The notes: generated by a model from the sequence alone, not told the origin. A stretch of 64,000 bases of DNA from Bacteroidota bacterium (GCA_016707685.1 JADJHE010000003.1:248001-312000); one strand, 5' to 3'. Shown: positions 9,349 through 19,985, numbered from the stretch's first letter. Translations and numbers: made by a program.

Positions 9349-10269
9349 ATGACAATGGCAACTACTCTTATTCAACAGTTACAGCAAGGCGATAAAAAAG
9401 CCTTGGCGCGCTGCATTACCATTGTGGAAAACGAATTGGAAGGCTATGAGGAAATTCTTACTTCCTTAAAATTTAATGCTTCTATTCCTGTTGTTGGTGT
9501 TACTGGTCCTCCGGGAGCAGGTAAAAGTACCCTGATTAATGCAGTTATTAAAAAGTTGACGGACGATGGGAAAAGTGTAGGTGTAATTGCAATTGACCCT
9601 ACTTCTCCTTTTAATTACGGCTCCTTGTTGGGTGATCGCTTGCGTATGGCCGAACATTTTACCAACGAGAAGGTGTTTATTCGTTCCTTAGCAACTCGTG
9701 GCTCTTTGGGTGGATTGTCTGCCAAGGCGGTTGAGATAGTGGATGTAATGCGCGCATTTGCATTCGATTATATCATTGTTGAAACAGTAGGTGTTGGTCA
9801 GAGTGAAATAGAAGTAGTTGGATTAGCTGATACAACTGTTTTGGTATTAGTGCCCGAAGCGGGTGATGATGTACAAGCAATAAAATCGGGCATCATGGAA
9901 ATTGCAGATGTTTTTGTTGTAAACAAAAGTGATCGTGATGGAGCGAATACCTTTTTGAAAAACTTAACACAAATGGTGCACTCAAAACCATTGAGCGATT
10001 GGGCCATTCCAGTAATAAAGGCAGTAGCTACAAAACACGAAGGGATTGATGAATTAATTGATGCAATTAATAAACACCATGCTGTAGGTGTTAATACGAA
10101 ACGATCATATTTGCTCGCTGAAAAAGCGTATCGATTAATTCAGAATAAACGAATGAAAGATATTTCCAAACAAGATTTGAAATCGGAAATTGAACAAGAA
10201 TTGGCAAAACCCGATTTTAATTTGTACCGGTTTGTAAAATACAGGGGAATTTATAAAACTTGCAAATAA
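9349..10269 (+). CDS. meaB: Methylmalonyl-CoA mutase-associated GTPase MeaB (ArgK family)
   Basis: G3E-family P-loop GTPase that gates adenosylcobalamin loading and protects methylmalonyl-CoA mutase. It has 306 aa, with Walker A GPPGAGKST at residues 53-61, the switch region IDPTSPFNYGSLLGDR, the Walker B/G3 region ETVGVGQSE, and the base-specificity motif NKSD near residue 192. The start may be 9349 or the second ATG at 9355 (MATTLIQQL), because the promoter box is so close. The gene is monocistronic with its own terminator. No mutase gene is in this window, so the partner must be elsewhere. The ArgK name is historical; arginine transport is not implied. Confidence 0.92.
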   Translation: MTMATTLIQQLQQGDKKALARCITIVENELEGYEEILTSLKFNASIPVVGVTGPPGAGKSTLINAVIKKLTDDGKSVGVIAIDPTSPFNYGSLLGDRLRMAEHFTNEKVFIRSLATRGSLGGLSAKAVEIVDVMRAFAFDYIIVETVGVGQSEIEVVGLADTTVLVLVPEAGDDVQAIKSGIMEIADVFVVNKSDRDGANTFLKNLTQMVHSKPLSDWAIPVIKAVATKHEGIDELIDAINKHHAVGVNTKRSYLLAEKAYRLIQNKRMKDISKQDLKSEIEQELAKPDFNLYRFVKYRGIYKTCK

Positions 10270-10283
10270 GGTCTTTTAAAACA

Positions 10284-10314
10284 AAAAAGCTCTTCCTAAT
10301 TGGAAGAGCTTTTT
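10284..10314. terminator. Bidirectional intrinsic terminator between meaB and ppiD
   Basis: Arms 10284-10296 and 10302-10314 form a 13 bp stem with a 5-base loop, flanked by A and T runs. It serves meaB (+) and ppiD (-), which converge here. Confidence 0.88.
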
Positions 10315-10334
10315 GCTAGATACTAGTGAACTTA

Positions 10335-12520
10335 TTAATAAAACTTAACCAAGTGTTCAGTAATGTTTGCATTTTCTTTTAATGCATCATACACTTCATA
10401 ATCAACGCGTGGTTGCATTTGAGATGTTTGAGCTTGTTGTTGTACTTTGTAATCTGCTTGTTGTTGTGCAGGTATTACTACATCAACATAAACTACAAAT
10501 ACACCTTCTTTACCACCAATTGGTTTGCTTAATGTACTTGCCTTTTGAACAGATACCGCTCCAATTACTGTTGGTTCGTTAGAAGAACCCGGGATTGCAG
10601 ATGTGTTGAAATTTACATTTTGTGCTTGCTCAATATTCAATTGCATTTTGCTTGCTATTGCATCTAAAGTAGATCCTGCGCTTGCAAATTCTTTTGTGAA
10701 CATTTCAATTTTTTTCTCACGAACTACTTTTGCAGTTACATCTTCTTTTACTTGTTCTAATGGTGCAATACCTTTTTCTTTCACTTCTGTAATTACTGCA
10801 ACAACGTATTTGTCGCCAAATTCCAGCGGTTCAGAAACAGTTCCATTTTTATTTTCGTATGCCCATTTAATCAATGCACGTGGCGACTCTAAACCAGCAA
10901 TGTTTTTATCGTTTTCTTTAATATTTTCAGCAATACGCTTGTTTAATTTTTGATCAATAACAGCTTTTTGAAATGCTTCATTTGTTTTGTTAGCATTTGC
11001 AAAAGTGTTTGCTTGCGTGAAAATTTCTTGTGCAGTTTTGCTACTAGGTTCCACTAATTTATTGATTGTAAATGTTTGGATTTTCTTTTGTGAACCTTTT
11101 GAATCCAATACTTCTATAATGTGGTATCCAAAAGTAGATTCAGCAATTACTAAATCACCTTTTTTGTTATCTAAACCAGCATTTTTGAACGGCTCTACAA
11201 AACCGCTTTTTGCATTAAGCCATCCATAGTTACCACCTTTACCAGTGTAATCTTCTCCTTCTTTTTTGTTTGGAGGCATTGTTTTACCACCATCATCAGA
11301 TAGTTTTTCAACTAAATCAGCAAATTTGTTTCTCTCTTTTTTAAGAACAACCAATAAACTATCTGCCATTTTCTTTGCTTGTTCTTTTGTGCGAGTTACT
11401 GTTTGTGAAGCACCCGAACCTTGGTAAGCAACTAATAAATGACGAACTTTTGCTGAATCAGCAGCATTTTTAGTAGCGATTAATTTAGCAATAACAAATC
11501 CATCGTTTTCACGGAAAGGTCCCATCACAGTTCCAACTTCTGCTTTGAACATTGCCGTATCAATTAATGGAGATAATGCTCCCGGACCGTTAAATGCTTG
11601 ATCAACAAAACGAGAATCAGATTCCGCAACAACAAATGCAGAGTCTTCACCTGCTTTTTTTGTTTTAAAATCAGCAGCTACTTGTTGCATGTATTTTTCA
11701 ACTTCATTAAAATCTTCTTGAGATGGAGCAATATCAAATGCAACATATTCAATTTTACGAGCAGCTTCTTGCTTGTACTCATTTTGATGTGCATTGTAAT
11801 AAGAATTTAATTCTTCATCAGTAACTTTAATAGTGCTATCAGCAACTGTTTTATAGTTTTTGATAACATATTTAATGTTTGCATTTGTGTTTTGTGCAAT
11901 GTAATCACGTTTAGTAACTGCAGTTGTTACATACAAACCTTTTTTAATTAAGTTGTTGTATTTTTCAATAACACGAGTTTGACGGATAAAATCTTCTAAC
12001 TGTAACCATTGTGTTTCTTGCTCTGGAGTCATTGATTGTGTGAATTGACGTATTTTTTCAGAACTTAACATTCCTGTTTTTTCATCTGCAAACATTGGTG
12101 CTACTTGTCCAGTTTGAGGATCGCTCAAATTACGAACCAATGCAGGATGAGGCTCTTCTACCATAAAGTGATACAATTCTTCATCAGATACTGTAATGCC
12201 TAATTTTTCGTATTCTTTTTGCATTACTTCTTCATTGATAAACTGATTCCAAACTTGTTGGATAATATTATCAGTAGCAGCTTGGTCTAGAGATGATTGA
12301 CCAGTATTGCGTTTTTGATTTTCTATCGACTCTTGAACTTTTGCATTAAAGCTAGTGTAGTCAATAGACTTACCAGCTATTTCTCCAACAGTGGTATCGG
12401 AATTTCCAAAGAAAAATTACCTGACTCTAATGCACTTTGAAGGATAAATACCAACAAGGCAACACCAATAATACCTACAAGTAAACCTGCTCTACTTCTG
12501 ATTTTTTCTAAAACACTCAT
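10335..12520 (-). CDS. ppiD: Peptidylprolyl isomerase PpiD (SurA-N / parvulin), frameshifted
   Basis: Membrane-anchored periplasmic foldase for newly translocated proteins. The ATG at 12518-12520 starts MSVLEKIRSRAGLLVGIIG, a single N-terminal anchor helix typical of PpiD. This frame breaks at the A5 run 12412-12416 (T run on the coding strand). Restoring one base gives FFFGNSDTTVGEIAGKSIDY and then reads without interruption to 10335. The joined protein is about 728 aa, usual for Bacteroidota. It has a SurA-N-like region (~60-250), a first parvulin-like domain with VRHLLVAY at about residue 355, and further domains to the C-terminus. It is an envelope gene expected to be intact, so I take the shift as a sequence error. 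Confidence 0.88.
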
Positions 12521-12578
12521 ATGCTATTTTTATTTAGTTTTATATATATTACTTAAATACAAAAAATATTAAGGGCTG

Positions 12579-12586
12579 CAAATATA
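12579..12586 (-). promoter_or_regulatory. Predicted -7 box upstream of ppiD
   Basis: The minus strand reads TATATTTG (TAnnTTTG) about 59 bases before the ppiD ATG. The only TTTG near it is about 11 bases upstream, closer than usual for a -33 element, so the assignment is tentative. Confidence 0.4.
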
Positions 12587-12634
12587 AGATTCTTGCCCAA
12601 ATTCTAAAATTTTATTTTAAAGTATTGATTGGAA

Positions 12635-13054
12635 TTATTTCTTAGGTTCAGCTTGTAATTCGGGGAATTCTATTTCGTCCGATACAATAAACGAGGAAGG
12701 AAACTCCACTTGAATCTCCTTAAATACCTTGTAAGCCTCTAATTTAGTGCGATAATCACCTACGCGGATGTTGAAATTCGGTTGGTCATATTTCTCATAA
12801 GCAGGAATGTTTGGGAATTTTGCAATGAATTTTGCTTTTACCTCTTTTGCTTTTGTTTTATCCGATCCAAAATGAATTTTGATGCGGTAGCCATTAATTG
12901 GTGTTTTTGCGTTTACATCAATGTGTTTGGCTTGTAATTCTTTAATTTTATAATCTTGAATATATTCTACTTTCCCTGTATCTTTTTGAGCAAAAATAGG
13001 ATTTGTAAAAAAAAGGCTTGCTAAAAATATCCAACTTAAAAATTTGAATTGCAT
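12635..13054 (-). CDS. Exported SPOR-domain protein
   Basis: Small secreted or periplasmic protein of 139 aa. The ATG at 13054 gives a clear signal peptide (MQFKFLSWIFLASLFFTNPIFA, cleavage after IFA); an earlier in-frame start at 13102 would spoil it. The mature part holds a SPOR-like fold at about residues 50-125 (GYRIKIHFGSDKTKAKEVK, then NFNIRVGDYRTKLEAYKVFKEI), the domain that binds denuded peptidoglycan strands at division sites. Its role here is inferred only from the domain. It lies downstream of no obvious partner and may have its own promoter in the 13055-13384 gap. Confidence 0.75.
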   Translation of the reverse strand: MQFKFLSWIFLASLFFTNPIFAQKDTGKVEYIQDYKIKELQAKHIDVNAKTPINGYRIKIHFGSDKTKAKEVKAKFIAKFPNIPAYEKYDQPNFNIRVGDYRTKLEAYKVFKEIQVEFPSSFIVSDEIEFPELQAEPKK

Positions 13055-13282
13055 GGTTTTGAGTGAATTGGGTGACAAAGATAATTTTAATAATTGATGC
13101 AAAGCAAATATTATACCCTAAAAATAGCCCATAAATGGTTTTTAGTAATTCGATTAATCTGAAAAACAATAAGATAAAAACGATTTTTTCTTTGATGTAA
13201 AATGACAGAGAAAGGAGGTTTAAAACCACTTCTTATTTAGAACGAATATAAATTAATTAAATTTTAGAAAATTTTAACAATT

Positions 13283-13316
13283 TTTGAATCGCCTATTGAT
13301 GTTTCTTATAAATTTG
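13283..13316 (+). promoter_or_regulatory. Predicted promoter of the act-cox respiratory operon
   Basis: The 330-base gap 13055-13384 separates the divergent SPOR gene and actA. It contains TTTG at 13283-13286 and TAAATTTG (TAnnTTTG) at 13309-13316, a 22-base spacer, about 70 bases ahead of actA. The rest of the gap is AT-rich, with no gene or clear repeat that I can see. Confidence 0.45.
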
Positions 13317-13384
13317 TCGCTCGAGTAAAAGTACTCTCCCTATTTATAGGGCATTTCAACGGAGTTAAATAGTTAAAAATCAAT

Positions 13385-14644
13385 ATGGATACAATGTGCA
13401 ATAAGCCTCGAAAACAAATTTTGGCGATTATTTCCTTCCTGTTTTTATCGTTTATTTTTAGTGCTAACAATGTTTCGGCTGCTGATGGCGCCAAGATATT
13501 TAAGCAAAATTGTGCTGTTTGTCACAGTTTAGGAACAAATAAGTTAACCGGTCCTGGTTTGGCTGGTATAGCAACACGTGCTCCTGGTGATGAATGGTTA
13601 AAAAAATGGATCAAGAACAGTGATGCATTGCGTAAAAGCGGAGATGCTTATGCTGTGAAAGTTTATAACGATAACAATCAAGTGCCAATGTCGGCATTTG
13701 AGTTTTTATCAGATGAAGAGTTAACGTCTTTGATAGAATACATTAAAGCTCCTCCAGTAGAAACACCAAAAGGAAATTCAGGTGCAACAGGCGATTTGGC
13801 TGCTGCAGTTCCAGCAGAACAAGGAATGAATCCATTGGCATTATTAATTGGTGTTATTGTTTTCTTAATTGTAATTGTTGCTGTGTTGCGTGGTGTTCGT
13901 TTTTCATTGAAAAACTTACAAAACGAAAAACAAGGTTTACCTTTGGAAGAAGCAGTTGGTCCATGGACAGAATTAAAGTCTTGGATGTCTGTTAACAAAA
14001 CAAAAACAGGATTAGTTATATTATTTATAGTAGGTGGTTTATCATCAGCAGGATGGTATGCATTAAAAGGTATCGGTATTTATGAAGGATACCACCCAAC
14101 ACAACCAATTGCATTTAACCATAAATTACATGCAGGCGATAATGCTATTGATTGTCAGTACTGCCATTCAACAGTTGAAAAATCAAAAACAGCAAGTATT
14201 CCTTCTGTAAATGTTTGTATGAACTGTCACAAAGGAATCTCTCAAGGTCCAACAACAGGAACTGCTGAAATCGCTAAAATTTATGAAGCAGCTGGTTGGG
14301 ATCCTGATAAAGGTGCATACACAAAACCAGAACGTCCAATACAATGGGTAAAAGTTCACAACTTGCCTGACTTTGTATTTTTCTCTCATCAACAACACGT
14401 AAAAGTAGGTAAACAAGATTGTGCAAACTGTCATGGTGATTTAAAAACAATGACAACCGCTCAACAAGTAAAACCATTAACAATGGCTTGGTGTATTGAG
14501 TGCCACAACAAAACAGAAGTGCCGGGCATGAAAGACAATCCTTATTACGAAAGCTTACACAAGAAATTGGCTGAAAAATACAAAGATCAACCAATTACCG
14601 TTGCAAAAATGGGCGGTATCGAGTGTGCTAAATGTCACTATTAA
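13385..14644 (+). CDS. actA: Alternative complex III subunit ActA, multihaem cytochrome c
   Basis: Periplasm-facing electron-transfer subunit of ACIII, the quinol:acceptor oxidoreductase that replaces bc1 in many Bacteroidota. It has 419 aa: a signal peptide (cleavage near SAA), an N-terminal mono-haem cytochrome c domain with CAVCH (~43) and a distal Met region (VPMSAF), a transmembrane helix (~142-163), a second helix (~200-222), then a pentahaem domain with CQYCH, CMNCH, CANCH, CIECH and CAKCH (~258-419). That makes six CXXCH motifs in one polypeptide. It is the first gene of the operon, 49 bases before actB. The mono-haem plus pentahaem arrangement is noted under findings. Confidence 0.92.
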   Translation: MDTMCNKPRKQILAIISFLFLSFIFSANNVSAADGAKIFKQNCAVCHSLGTNKLTGPGLAGIATRAPGDEWLKKWIKNSDALRKSGDAYAVKVYNDNNQVPMSAFEFLSDEELTSLIEYIKAPPVETPKGNSGATGDLAAAVPAEQGMNPLALLIGVIVFLIVIVAVLRGVRFSLKNLQNEKQGLPLEEAVGPWTELKSWMSVNKTKTGLVILFIVGGLSSAGWYALKGIGIYEGYHPTQPIAFNHKLHAGDNAIDCQYCHSTVEKSKTASIPSVNVCMNCHKGISQGPTTGTAEIAKIYEAAGWDPDKGAYTKPERPIQWVKVHNLPDFVFFSHQQHVKVGKQDCANCHGDLKTMTTAQQVKPLTMAWCIECHNKTEVPGMKDNPYYESLHKKLAEKYKDQPITVAKMGGIECAKCHY

Positions 14645-14693
14645 TTAGTAGTACGAAAGAATTAGAATAAACGGTAAAAGACCAAAATACAAT

Positions 14694-17600
14694 ATGGCAA
14701 CAAAAAAATACTGGAAAGGACTAGAAGAATTAAACAACAGTCCTGAGTTTGTTCAAAAAGCGCAAAGCGAGTTTGCAGAGCAAATACCTGTAGAGAAGTT
14801 TTTAGGTAACGAAAACCAAGAAACAAGCGGAACAAATCGTAGAGATTTCTTAAAATTTTTAGGATTTAGCGTTACAGCTGCTTCGTTAGCTGCTTGCGAA
14901 ACTCCTGTAAATAAAGCAATTCCTTATGTTGTAAAACCTGAAGAGATTACTCCTGGTGTTGCAAATTGGTATGCATCTACGTATTATGATGGAAGTGATT
15001 ATGCTTCAATCATTGTAAAAACACGCGAAGGTCGTCCTATCAAAGTTGAAGGGAATGATTTTTCAAAAGTGTCGATGGGTGGAACAAATGCACGTGTTCA
15101 AGCATCTGTTCTTTCATTATATGATTCATCTCGTTTAACTGGTCCAACTGCAAATGGTGCAGCTGCTACTTGGGAAAACGTTGATAAAGAAATTGGTGGT
15201 AAATTAGCAGCTGTAGCTGCTAAAGGTGGTGCTATCCGCATCTTGTCTTCTTCAATTATCAGTCCTTCAACTAAAGCTGTAATTGCTGAATTTACTGCAA
15301 AATATCCAACTACTAAGCATGTAATGTATGATGCAGTTTCTTATTCAGGAATTGCAAAAGCAAATGCAGGTACATTTGGTCAAGAAGTTATTCCTTCTTA
15401 CAACTTTGCTAAAGCAAATGTTATTGTAAGTATTGCGGCAGATTTCTTAGCAAACTGGATTTCTCCAATTGAATTTTCAAAACAATACGCAAAAACACGT
15501 AAAGTAAGTAAAGATCATGCTGAAATGTCGAAACACATTCAGTTTGAATCAAACTTATCATTAACAGGAGCAAACGCTGATGAGCGTATTCCAGTTAAAG
15601 TTTCGGAGCAAGGAAAAGTTGCTGTTAATTTATACAATGCAGTTGCAAAAATCGTAGGTGGTTCAGCATTGCCTTCTTCAGCATTAGCTTGCGATGCAGC
15701 AATTGCAAAAGCAGCAAAAGAATTAGCTGAAAACAAAGGTAAATCTTTAGTTGTAAGCGGTTCAAATGATGTAAATGTACAAGCAGTAGTAAATGGTATC
15801 AACCAAATGCTTGACAACTACGGAAAAACAATCGATCTTGAAAATCCAACATACACGCACCAAGGTGACGATGCAGCATTCGCTGATTTAGTTGCTGAAA
15901 TGGCTGCTGGTAAAGTTGGTGCAATCATCACTTATAACACAAACCCAGTTTATACAGCTCCTGCTTCCGTTAAGTTTGCAGATGCTTACAATAAAGTAGG
16001 TTTACGTATTTCATTTGCTGATAGAGCAGATGAAACAGCTTCTTTAGCACAATACATTTGTCCAGATTCACATTACTTAGAATCATGGAACGATTTTAAT
16101 CCTAAAAAAGCACACTACAGTTTAGCACAACCAACAATTACTCCTTTGTTTGCACAACCTCGTCACGAAGGTACGCGTCAAGCACAAGACACCTTGTTGA
16201 AATGGGCTGGTAATACAACAGATTATTTAACTTACATCCAAAAGAATTGGATGGAGAAAGTATATCCAATGCAAGGTAAATACATGATGTTTACTGAGTT
16301 TTGGAATCATTCATTACACAATGGTGCAATTGAAGTTGGAAAAGGTGAAGGCGAAGTATTAGCAACACCAGTTGCTGATAGTACAGCTGTTATTGCTCCT
16401 GTAGCAGTAAAACCAGTAAAAGTTGAAAAATCAGCAGACGTAACTCCAGAAGTAGTTACTGTTGTTGCAAAAATTAGCTTAAACGATGCTGCTCAAAAAA
16501 TCAACGCTGTTAAAGCGGGTGCAATGGAATTAGCATTGTACGAAAAAGTTGGTTTGGGTAATGGAAATCAAGCAAACAATCCTTGGTTGCAAGAGTTACC
16601 AGATCCTATTTCTAAAATTACTTGGGACAATTATGTTACTATGGCTCCAGCACAAATGGCAAAAGAAGGCTATTTGATGATGGAACGTCAAGATAGGGAA
16701 GCAAGTGTTGTTACAGTTACAGTTAATGGTAAAACAATTAAATTACCAGTTGTACCTCAACCAGGTCAGGCTGAAGGGACTGTTGGTATTGCATTAGGAT
16801 ACGGCCGTGAAAAAGCAGGTTCTTTAAGCGAAAAAACAGGTGTAATTGGTCAAAATGCATTCCCATTTGTTCAAGTAGTAAATGGAACAATGATGTACGG
16901 TGCTTTAGAAGTATCGGTTGCGAATGCAAACGAAACAACTGAAATTGCTGGAACTCAAATTCACCACACTCTAATGGGTCGTGAAATTGTAAAAGAAACA
17001 AACTTAGAAAGCTATAAGAAAAACCCTAAATCAGGAAATCATGATGAGATGCTTGTAACGCATTCTGGGGTTAAAAAAGCGTCTACTGTTGATTTATGGG
17101 ATGAATTTGATCGTCCTGGTCACTCTTGGGGTATGACAATTGACTTGAATTCTTGTATCGGTTGCGGAAGTTGTGTAGTAAGCTGTACTGCTGAAAACAA
17201 CGTTGCCGTTGTTGGTAAAGATCAAGTAATGAAAACACGCGAAATGCACTGGTTACGTATCGACAGATACTACAGCAGTGATATGACTAAAGAAGTAGCG
17301 AAAGAAGAAGGGATTGGAGCAATTGACATGTATTTAGAAATGGAAAATCCTGCGGCTGCAAATCCGAAAGTGGTATTCCAACCGATTATGTGTCAACACT
17401 GTAATCATGCACCTTGCGAAAATGTTTGTCCAGTATTAGCAACAAATCATAGTTCAGATGGATTAAACCAAATGACTTATAACCGTTGCGTTGGTACTCG
17501 TTACTGCGCTAACAACTGTCCATTTAAAGTGAGACGTTTCAACTGGTTTAACTACAATGGAAACTCTGACTTTGCATTTAACCCAACACAAGACGATTTA

Positions 17601-17987
17601 GGACGTATGGTATTAAACCCAGATGTTGTTGTTCGTTCTCGTGGTGTAATGGAAAAATGTTCAATGTGTGTTCAACGTATCCAAGAAGGAAAATTAGAAG
17701 CTAAAAAATCTGAAGCTCCTTTAAAAGATGGTGCAATTAAAACAGCATGTCAACAATCTTGTCCTACAAACGCAATCTACTTCGGAGATTTAAATGATGA
17801 GAATAGCGAAATTGCTAAACTTAGAAAAGAAGAAGCAGAAGGTCGTAACTACTTTATTCTTGAAGAAATTGGAATCAAACCTACAGTGTCGTACTTAACA
17901 AAAGTTAGAAACTGCGAGGACACAATTGAAGACGGAAGAAAGTCAGCAGGCCATTCAGAAGCAAAATCAGAAAAAGAACACGCATAA
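14694..17987 (+). CDS. actB: Alternative complex III subunit ActB, fused molybdopterin-like and Fe-S domains
   Basis: Large extracytoplasmic subunit of ACIII, 1,097 aa. An N-terminal twin-arginine-like motif NRRDFLKFLG (RR at 49-50) leads to a lipobox SLAAC with Cys68, so it is probably Tat-exported and lipid anchored. Residues ~80-780 form a molybdopterin-oxidoreductase-like domain that in ACIII is known to lack the cofactor. Residues ~810-1080 form the iron-sulfur domain with four Cys clusters: CIGCGSCVVSC, CQHCNHAPCENVC, CVGTRYCANNC and CSMC followed by CQQSC, fitting three [4Fe-4S] and one [3Fe-4S] centres. Reading frame is intact over 3.3 kb. Confidence 0.94.
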   Translation: MATKKYWKGLEELNNSPEFVQKAQSEFAEQIPVEKFLGNENQETSGTNRRDFLKFLGFSVTAASLAACETPVNKAIPYVVKPEEITPGVANWYASTYYDGSDYASIIVKTREGRPIKVEGNDFSKVSMGGTNARVQASVLSLYDSSRLTGPTANGAAATWENVDKEIGGKLAAVAAKGGAIRILSSSIISPSTKAVIAEFTAKYPTTKHVMYDAVSYSGIAKANAGTFGQEVIPSYNFAKANVIVSIAADFLANWISPIEFSKQYAKTRKVSKDHAEMSKHIQFESNLSLTGANADERIPVKVSEQGKVAVNLYNAVAKIVGGSALPSSALACDAAIAKAAKELAENKGKSLVVSGSNDVNVQAVVNGINQMLDNYGKTIDLENPTYTHQGDDAAFADLVAEMAAGKVGAIITYNTNPVYTAPASVKFADAYNKVGLRISFADRADETASLAQYICPDSHYLESWNDFNPKKAHYSLAQPTITPLFAQPRHEGTRQAQDTLLKWAGNTTDYLTYIQKNWMEKVYPMQGKYMMFTEFWNHSLHNGAIEVGKGEGEVLATPVADSTAVIAPVAVKPVKVEKSADVTPEVVTVVAKISLNDAAQKINAVKAGAMELALYEKVGLGNGNQANNPWLQELPDPISKITWDNYVTMAPAQMAKEGYLMMERQDREASVVTVTVNGKTIKLPVVPQPGQAEGTVGIALGYGREKAGSLSEKTGVIGQNAFPFVQVVNGTMMYGALEVSVANANETTEIAGTQIHHTLMGREIVKETNLESYKKNPKSGNHDEMLVTHSGVKKASTVDLWDEFDRPGHSWGMTIDLNSCIGCGSCVVSCTAENNVAVVGKDQVMKTREMHWLRIDRYYSSDMTKEVAKEEGIGAIDMYLEMENPAAANPKVVFQPIMCQHCNHAPCENVCPVLATNHSSDGLNQMTYNRCVGTRYCANNCPFKVRRFNWFNYNGNSDFAFNPTQDDLGRMVLNPDVVVRSRGVMEKCSMCVQRIQEGKLEAKKSEAPLKDGAIKTACQQSCPTNAIYFGDLNDENSEIAKLRKEEAEGRNYFILEEIGIKPTVSYLTKVRNCEDTIEDGRKSAGHSEAKSEKEHA

Positions 17988-18031
17988 TTAACGAATAAAA
18001 AGAATTTATAATTTATAATTAGATTATTAAT

Positions 18032-19429
18032 ATGCAGCACGAATCAGAAATTAGAGAGCCGTTAATCCTTGGTAAAAAATCATATCATGAGATTACTGAA
18101 GATATCGTACGACCAATAGAAGGAAAAGCTTCTAAGTATTGGTATATGCTATTGACCATTTCCATCATTTGTTTTTTATGGGGAATAGGTTGTTTAGCGT
18201 ATACAATCGGAATGGGTATTGGAGTTTGGGGTTCAAACAACGGTGTTGATTGGGCATTTGATATTACAAACTTCGTTTGGTGGATCGGTATCGGTCACGC
18301 TGGAACCTTAATTTCTGCAGTATTGTTATTGTTCCGTCAAAAATGGAGAATGGCAATTAACCGCGCTGCTGAGGCAATGACCATCTTTGCTGTAATGTGT
18401 GCTGCTATCTTCGTATTGTTACATACTGGTCGTCCATGGTTAGATTATTGGTTGTTTCCATTACCAAATCAATTTGGTTCATTATGGGTTAACTTTAACT
18501 CTCCATTGATGTGGGACGTTTTTGCGGTATCAACTTATTTCTCTGTATCCTTGGTATTCTGGTATACAGGTTTAGTTCCTGATTTTGCAATGATCCGTGA
18601 TAGAGCAGCAAAACCACTTGCTAGAAAAATATACGGTATTATGAGTTTTGGTTGGGGCGGAAGTGCTCGTCACTGGAGTCGTTTTGAAGAAGTTTCATTA
18701 GTACTTGCAGGTTTATCTACACCCCTTGTATTCTCGGTTCACTCGATTGTATCAACCGATTTTGCAACGGCAGTAGTACCAGGTTGGCATACAACCATCT
18801 TTCCTCCATATTTCGTTGCTGGAGCAGTATTCTCAGGATTTGCAATGGTATTAACCCTCTTAATCATCGTTCGTAAAATCTACAGTTTAGAAAACTACAT
18901 TACTATTAAACATATCGAGTACATGAACATCGTTATCATTGTAACGGGTTCAATTGTAGGTGTTGCTTATTTAACAGAGTTATTTATTTCTTGGTATTCA
19001 GGTGTTGAGTATGAACAATACGCATTCTTGAATCGTGCTACTGGTCCATATTGGTGGGCATATGCAGCCATGATGACTTGTAACGTTATCTCTCCACAAT
19101 TATTTTGGTTCAAAAAATTACGTACTAATTTAACATTTACATTTATCATGTCAATCATTGTGAACATTGGTATGTGGTTCGAGCGTTTCGTAATTATTGT
19201 TCCTACATTGTGTCGTACATATTTGCCTTCTACATGGAATATGTATTCTCCTTCATTTATTGATTGGGGTATTTATACTGGAACAATTGGTATGTTCTTT
19301 ACATTCTTCCTTTTGTTTACGCGTTATTTTCCTGTAATTGCACAAGCGGAGTTGAAGTCAATTATGAAATCATCAGGTCAAGAATACAAAGAAAAAAATG
19401 CTGCGCATGGTCATGCAGCACACCACTAA
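18032..19429 (+). CDS. actC: Alternative complex III subunit ActC (NrfD/PsrC family)
   Basis: Integral membrane quinol-oxidising subunit of ACIII, 465 aa with about ten transmembrane helices. It has the NrfD/PsrC pattern, with PIEGKASKYWYMLL ahead of helix 1, WWIGIGHAGTLISA and SVHSIVSTDFA. The quinol site and a proposed proton path lie in this subunit in solved ACIII structures. It starts 44 bases after actB and ends with a His-rich tail (AAHGHAAHH). The paralogous subunit ActF is encoded three genes downstream. Confidence 0.93.
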   Translation: MQHESEIREPLILGKKSYHEITEDIVRPIEGKASKYWYMLLTISIICFLWGIGCLAYTIGMGIGVWGSNNGVDWAFDITNFVWWIGIGHAGTLISAVLLLFRQKWRMAINRAAEAMTIFAVMCAAIFVLLHTGRPWLDYWLFPLPNQFGSLWVNFNSPLMWDVFAVSTYFSVSLVFWYTGLVPDFAMIRDRAAKPLARKIYGIMSFGWGGSARHWSRFEEVSLVLAGLSTPLVFSVHSIVSTDFATAVVPGWHTTIFPPYFVAGAVFSGFAMVLTLLIIVRKIYSLENYITIKHIEYMNIVIIVTGSIVGVAYLTELFISWYSGVEYEQYAFLNRATGPYWWAYAAMMTCNVISPQLFWFKKLRTNLTFTFIMSIIVNIGMWFERFVIIVPTLCRTYLPSTWNMYSPSFIDWGIYTGTIGMFFTFFLLFTRYFPVIAQAELKSIMKSSGQEYKEKNAAHGHAAHH

Positions 19430-19466
19430 TAAACGAATTATAATAAACAATTAAGTTTAATAAGAT

Positions 19467-19985
19467 ATGAGTAAAGCAGTAATACACGCAATATTTGATG
19501 ATGAAGAGCCATTAATGGCTAGTGCAAAGTCGCTCCGTTCACAAGGAATTCATATTAAGGATGTATTTACACCATTTCCAGTTCACGGTTTAGATACAGC
19601 TATTGGAGTTCCTAGAACAAGAATCGCAATCACTGCATTCATCTACGGATTAACTGGTGCTTCATTAGCTACATTAATGATGTGGTACATGATGATTTCT
19701 GATTGGCCTACTGATGTGGGTGGTAAACCAAGTTTTGCATATTATATGAATATGCCAGCGTTTATTCCTATTACGTTTGAGGCAACCGTATTGTGTGCGG
19801 CTCATGGGATGGTAATCACATATTATTTAAGATGTTGGATGTTGCCAGGTGTAAAAGCAAAAAATCCAGATCCACGTACAACAGACGATAAGTTTTTGAT
19901 GGTTATTGAAACAAAAGAAGAGAACAAAAGCAACATTGAATCAATGTTGAAAAATGGTGGAGCAACAGAAATCCACCACAAATAA
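19467..19985 (+). CDS. actD: Alternative complex III subunit ActD (DUF3341)
   Basis: Small membrane subunit of ACIII, 172 aa, with the DUF3341 signature. It has an N-terminal cytoplasmic ferredoxin-like part (KAVIHAIFDDEEPLMASAKSLRSQG, then DVFTPFPVHGLDTAIG), followed by two transmembrane helices around residues 50-75 and 95-120 and a charged tail. The conserved PFPVHG motif is typical of the family. It lies between actC and actE, as in other Bacteroidota operons. Confidence 0.92.
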   Translation: MSKAVIHAIFDDEEPLMASAKSLRSQGIHIKDVFTPFPVHGLDTAIGVPRTRIAITAFIYGLTGASLATLMMWYMMISDWPTDVGGKPSFAYYMNMPAFIPITFEATVLCAAHGMVITYYLRCWMLPGVKAKNPDPRTTDDKFLMVIETKEENKSNIESMLKNGGATEIHHK

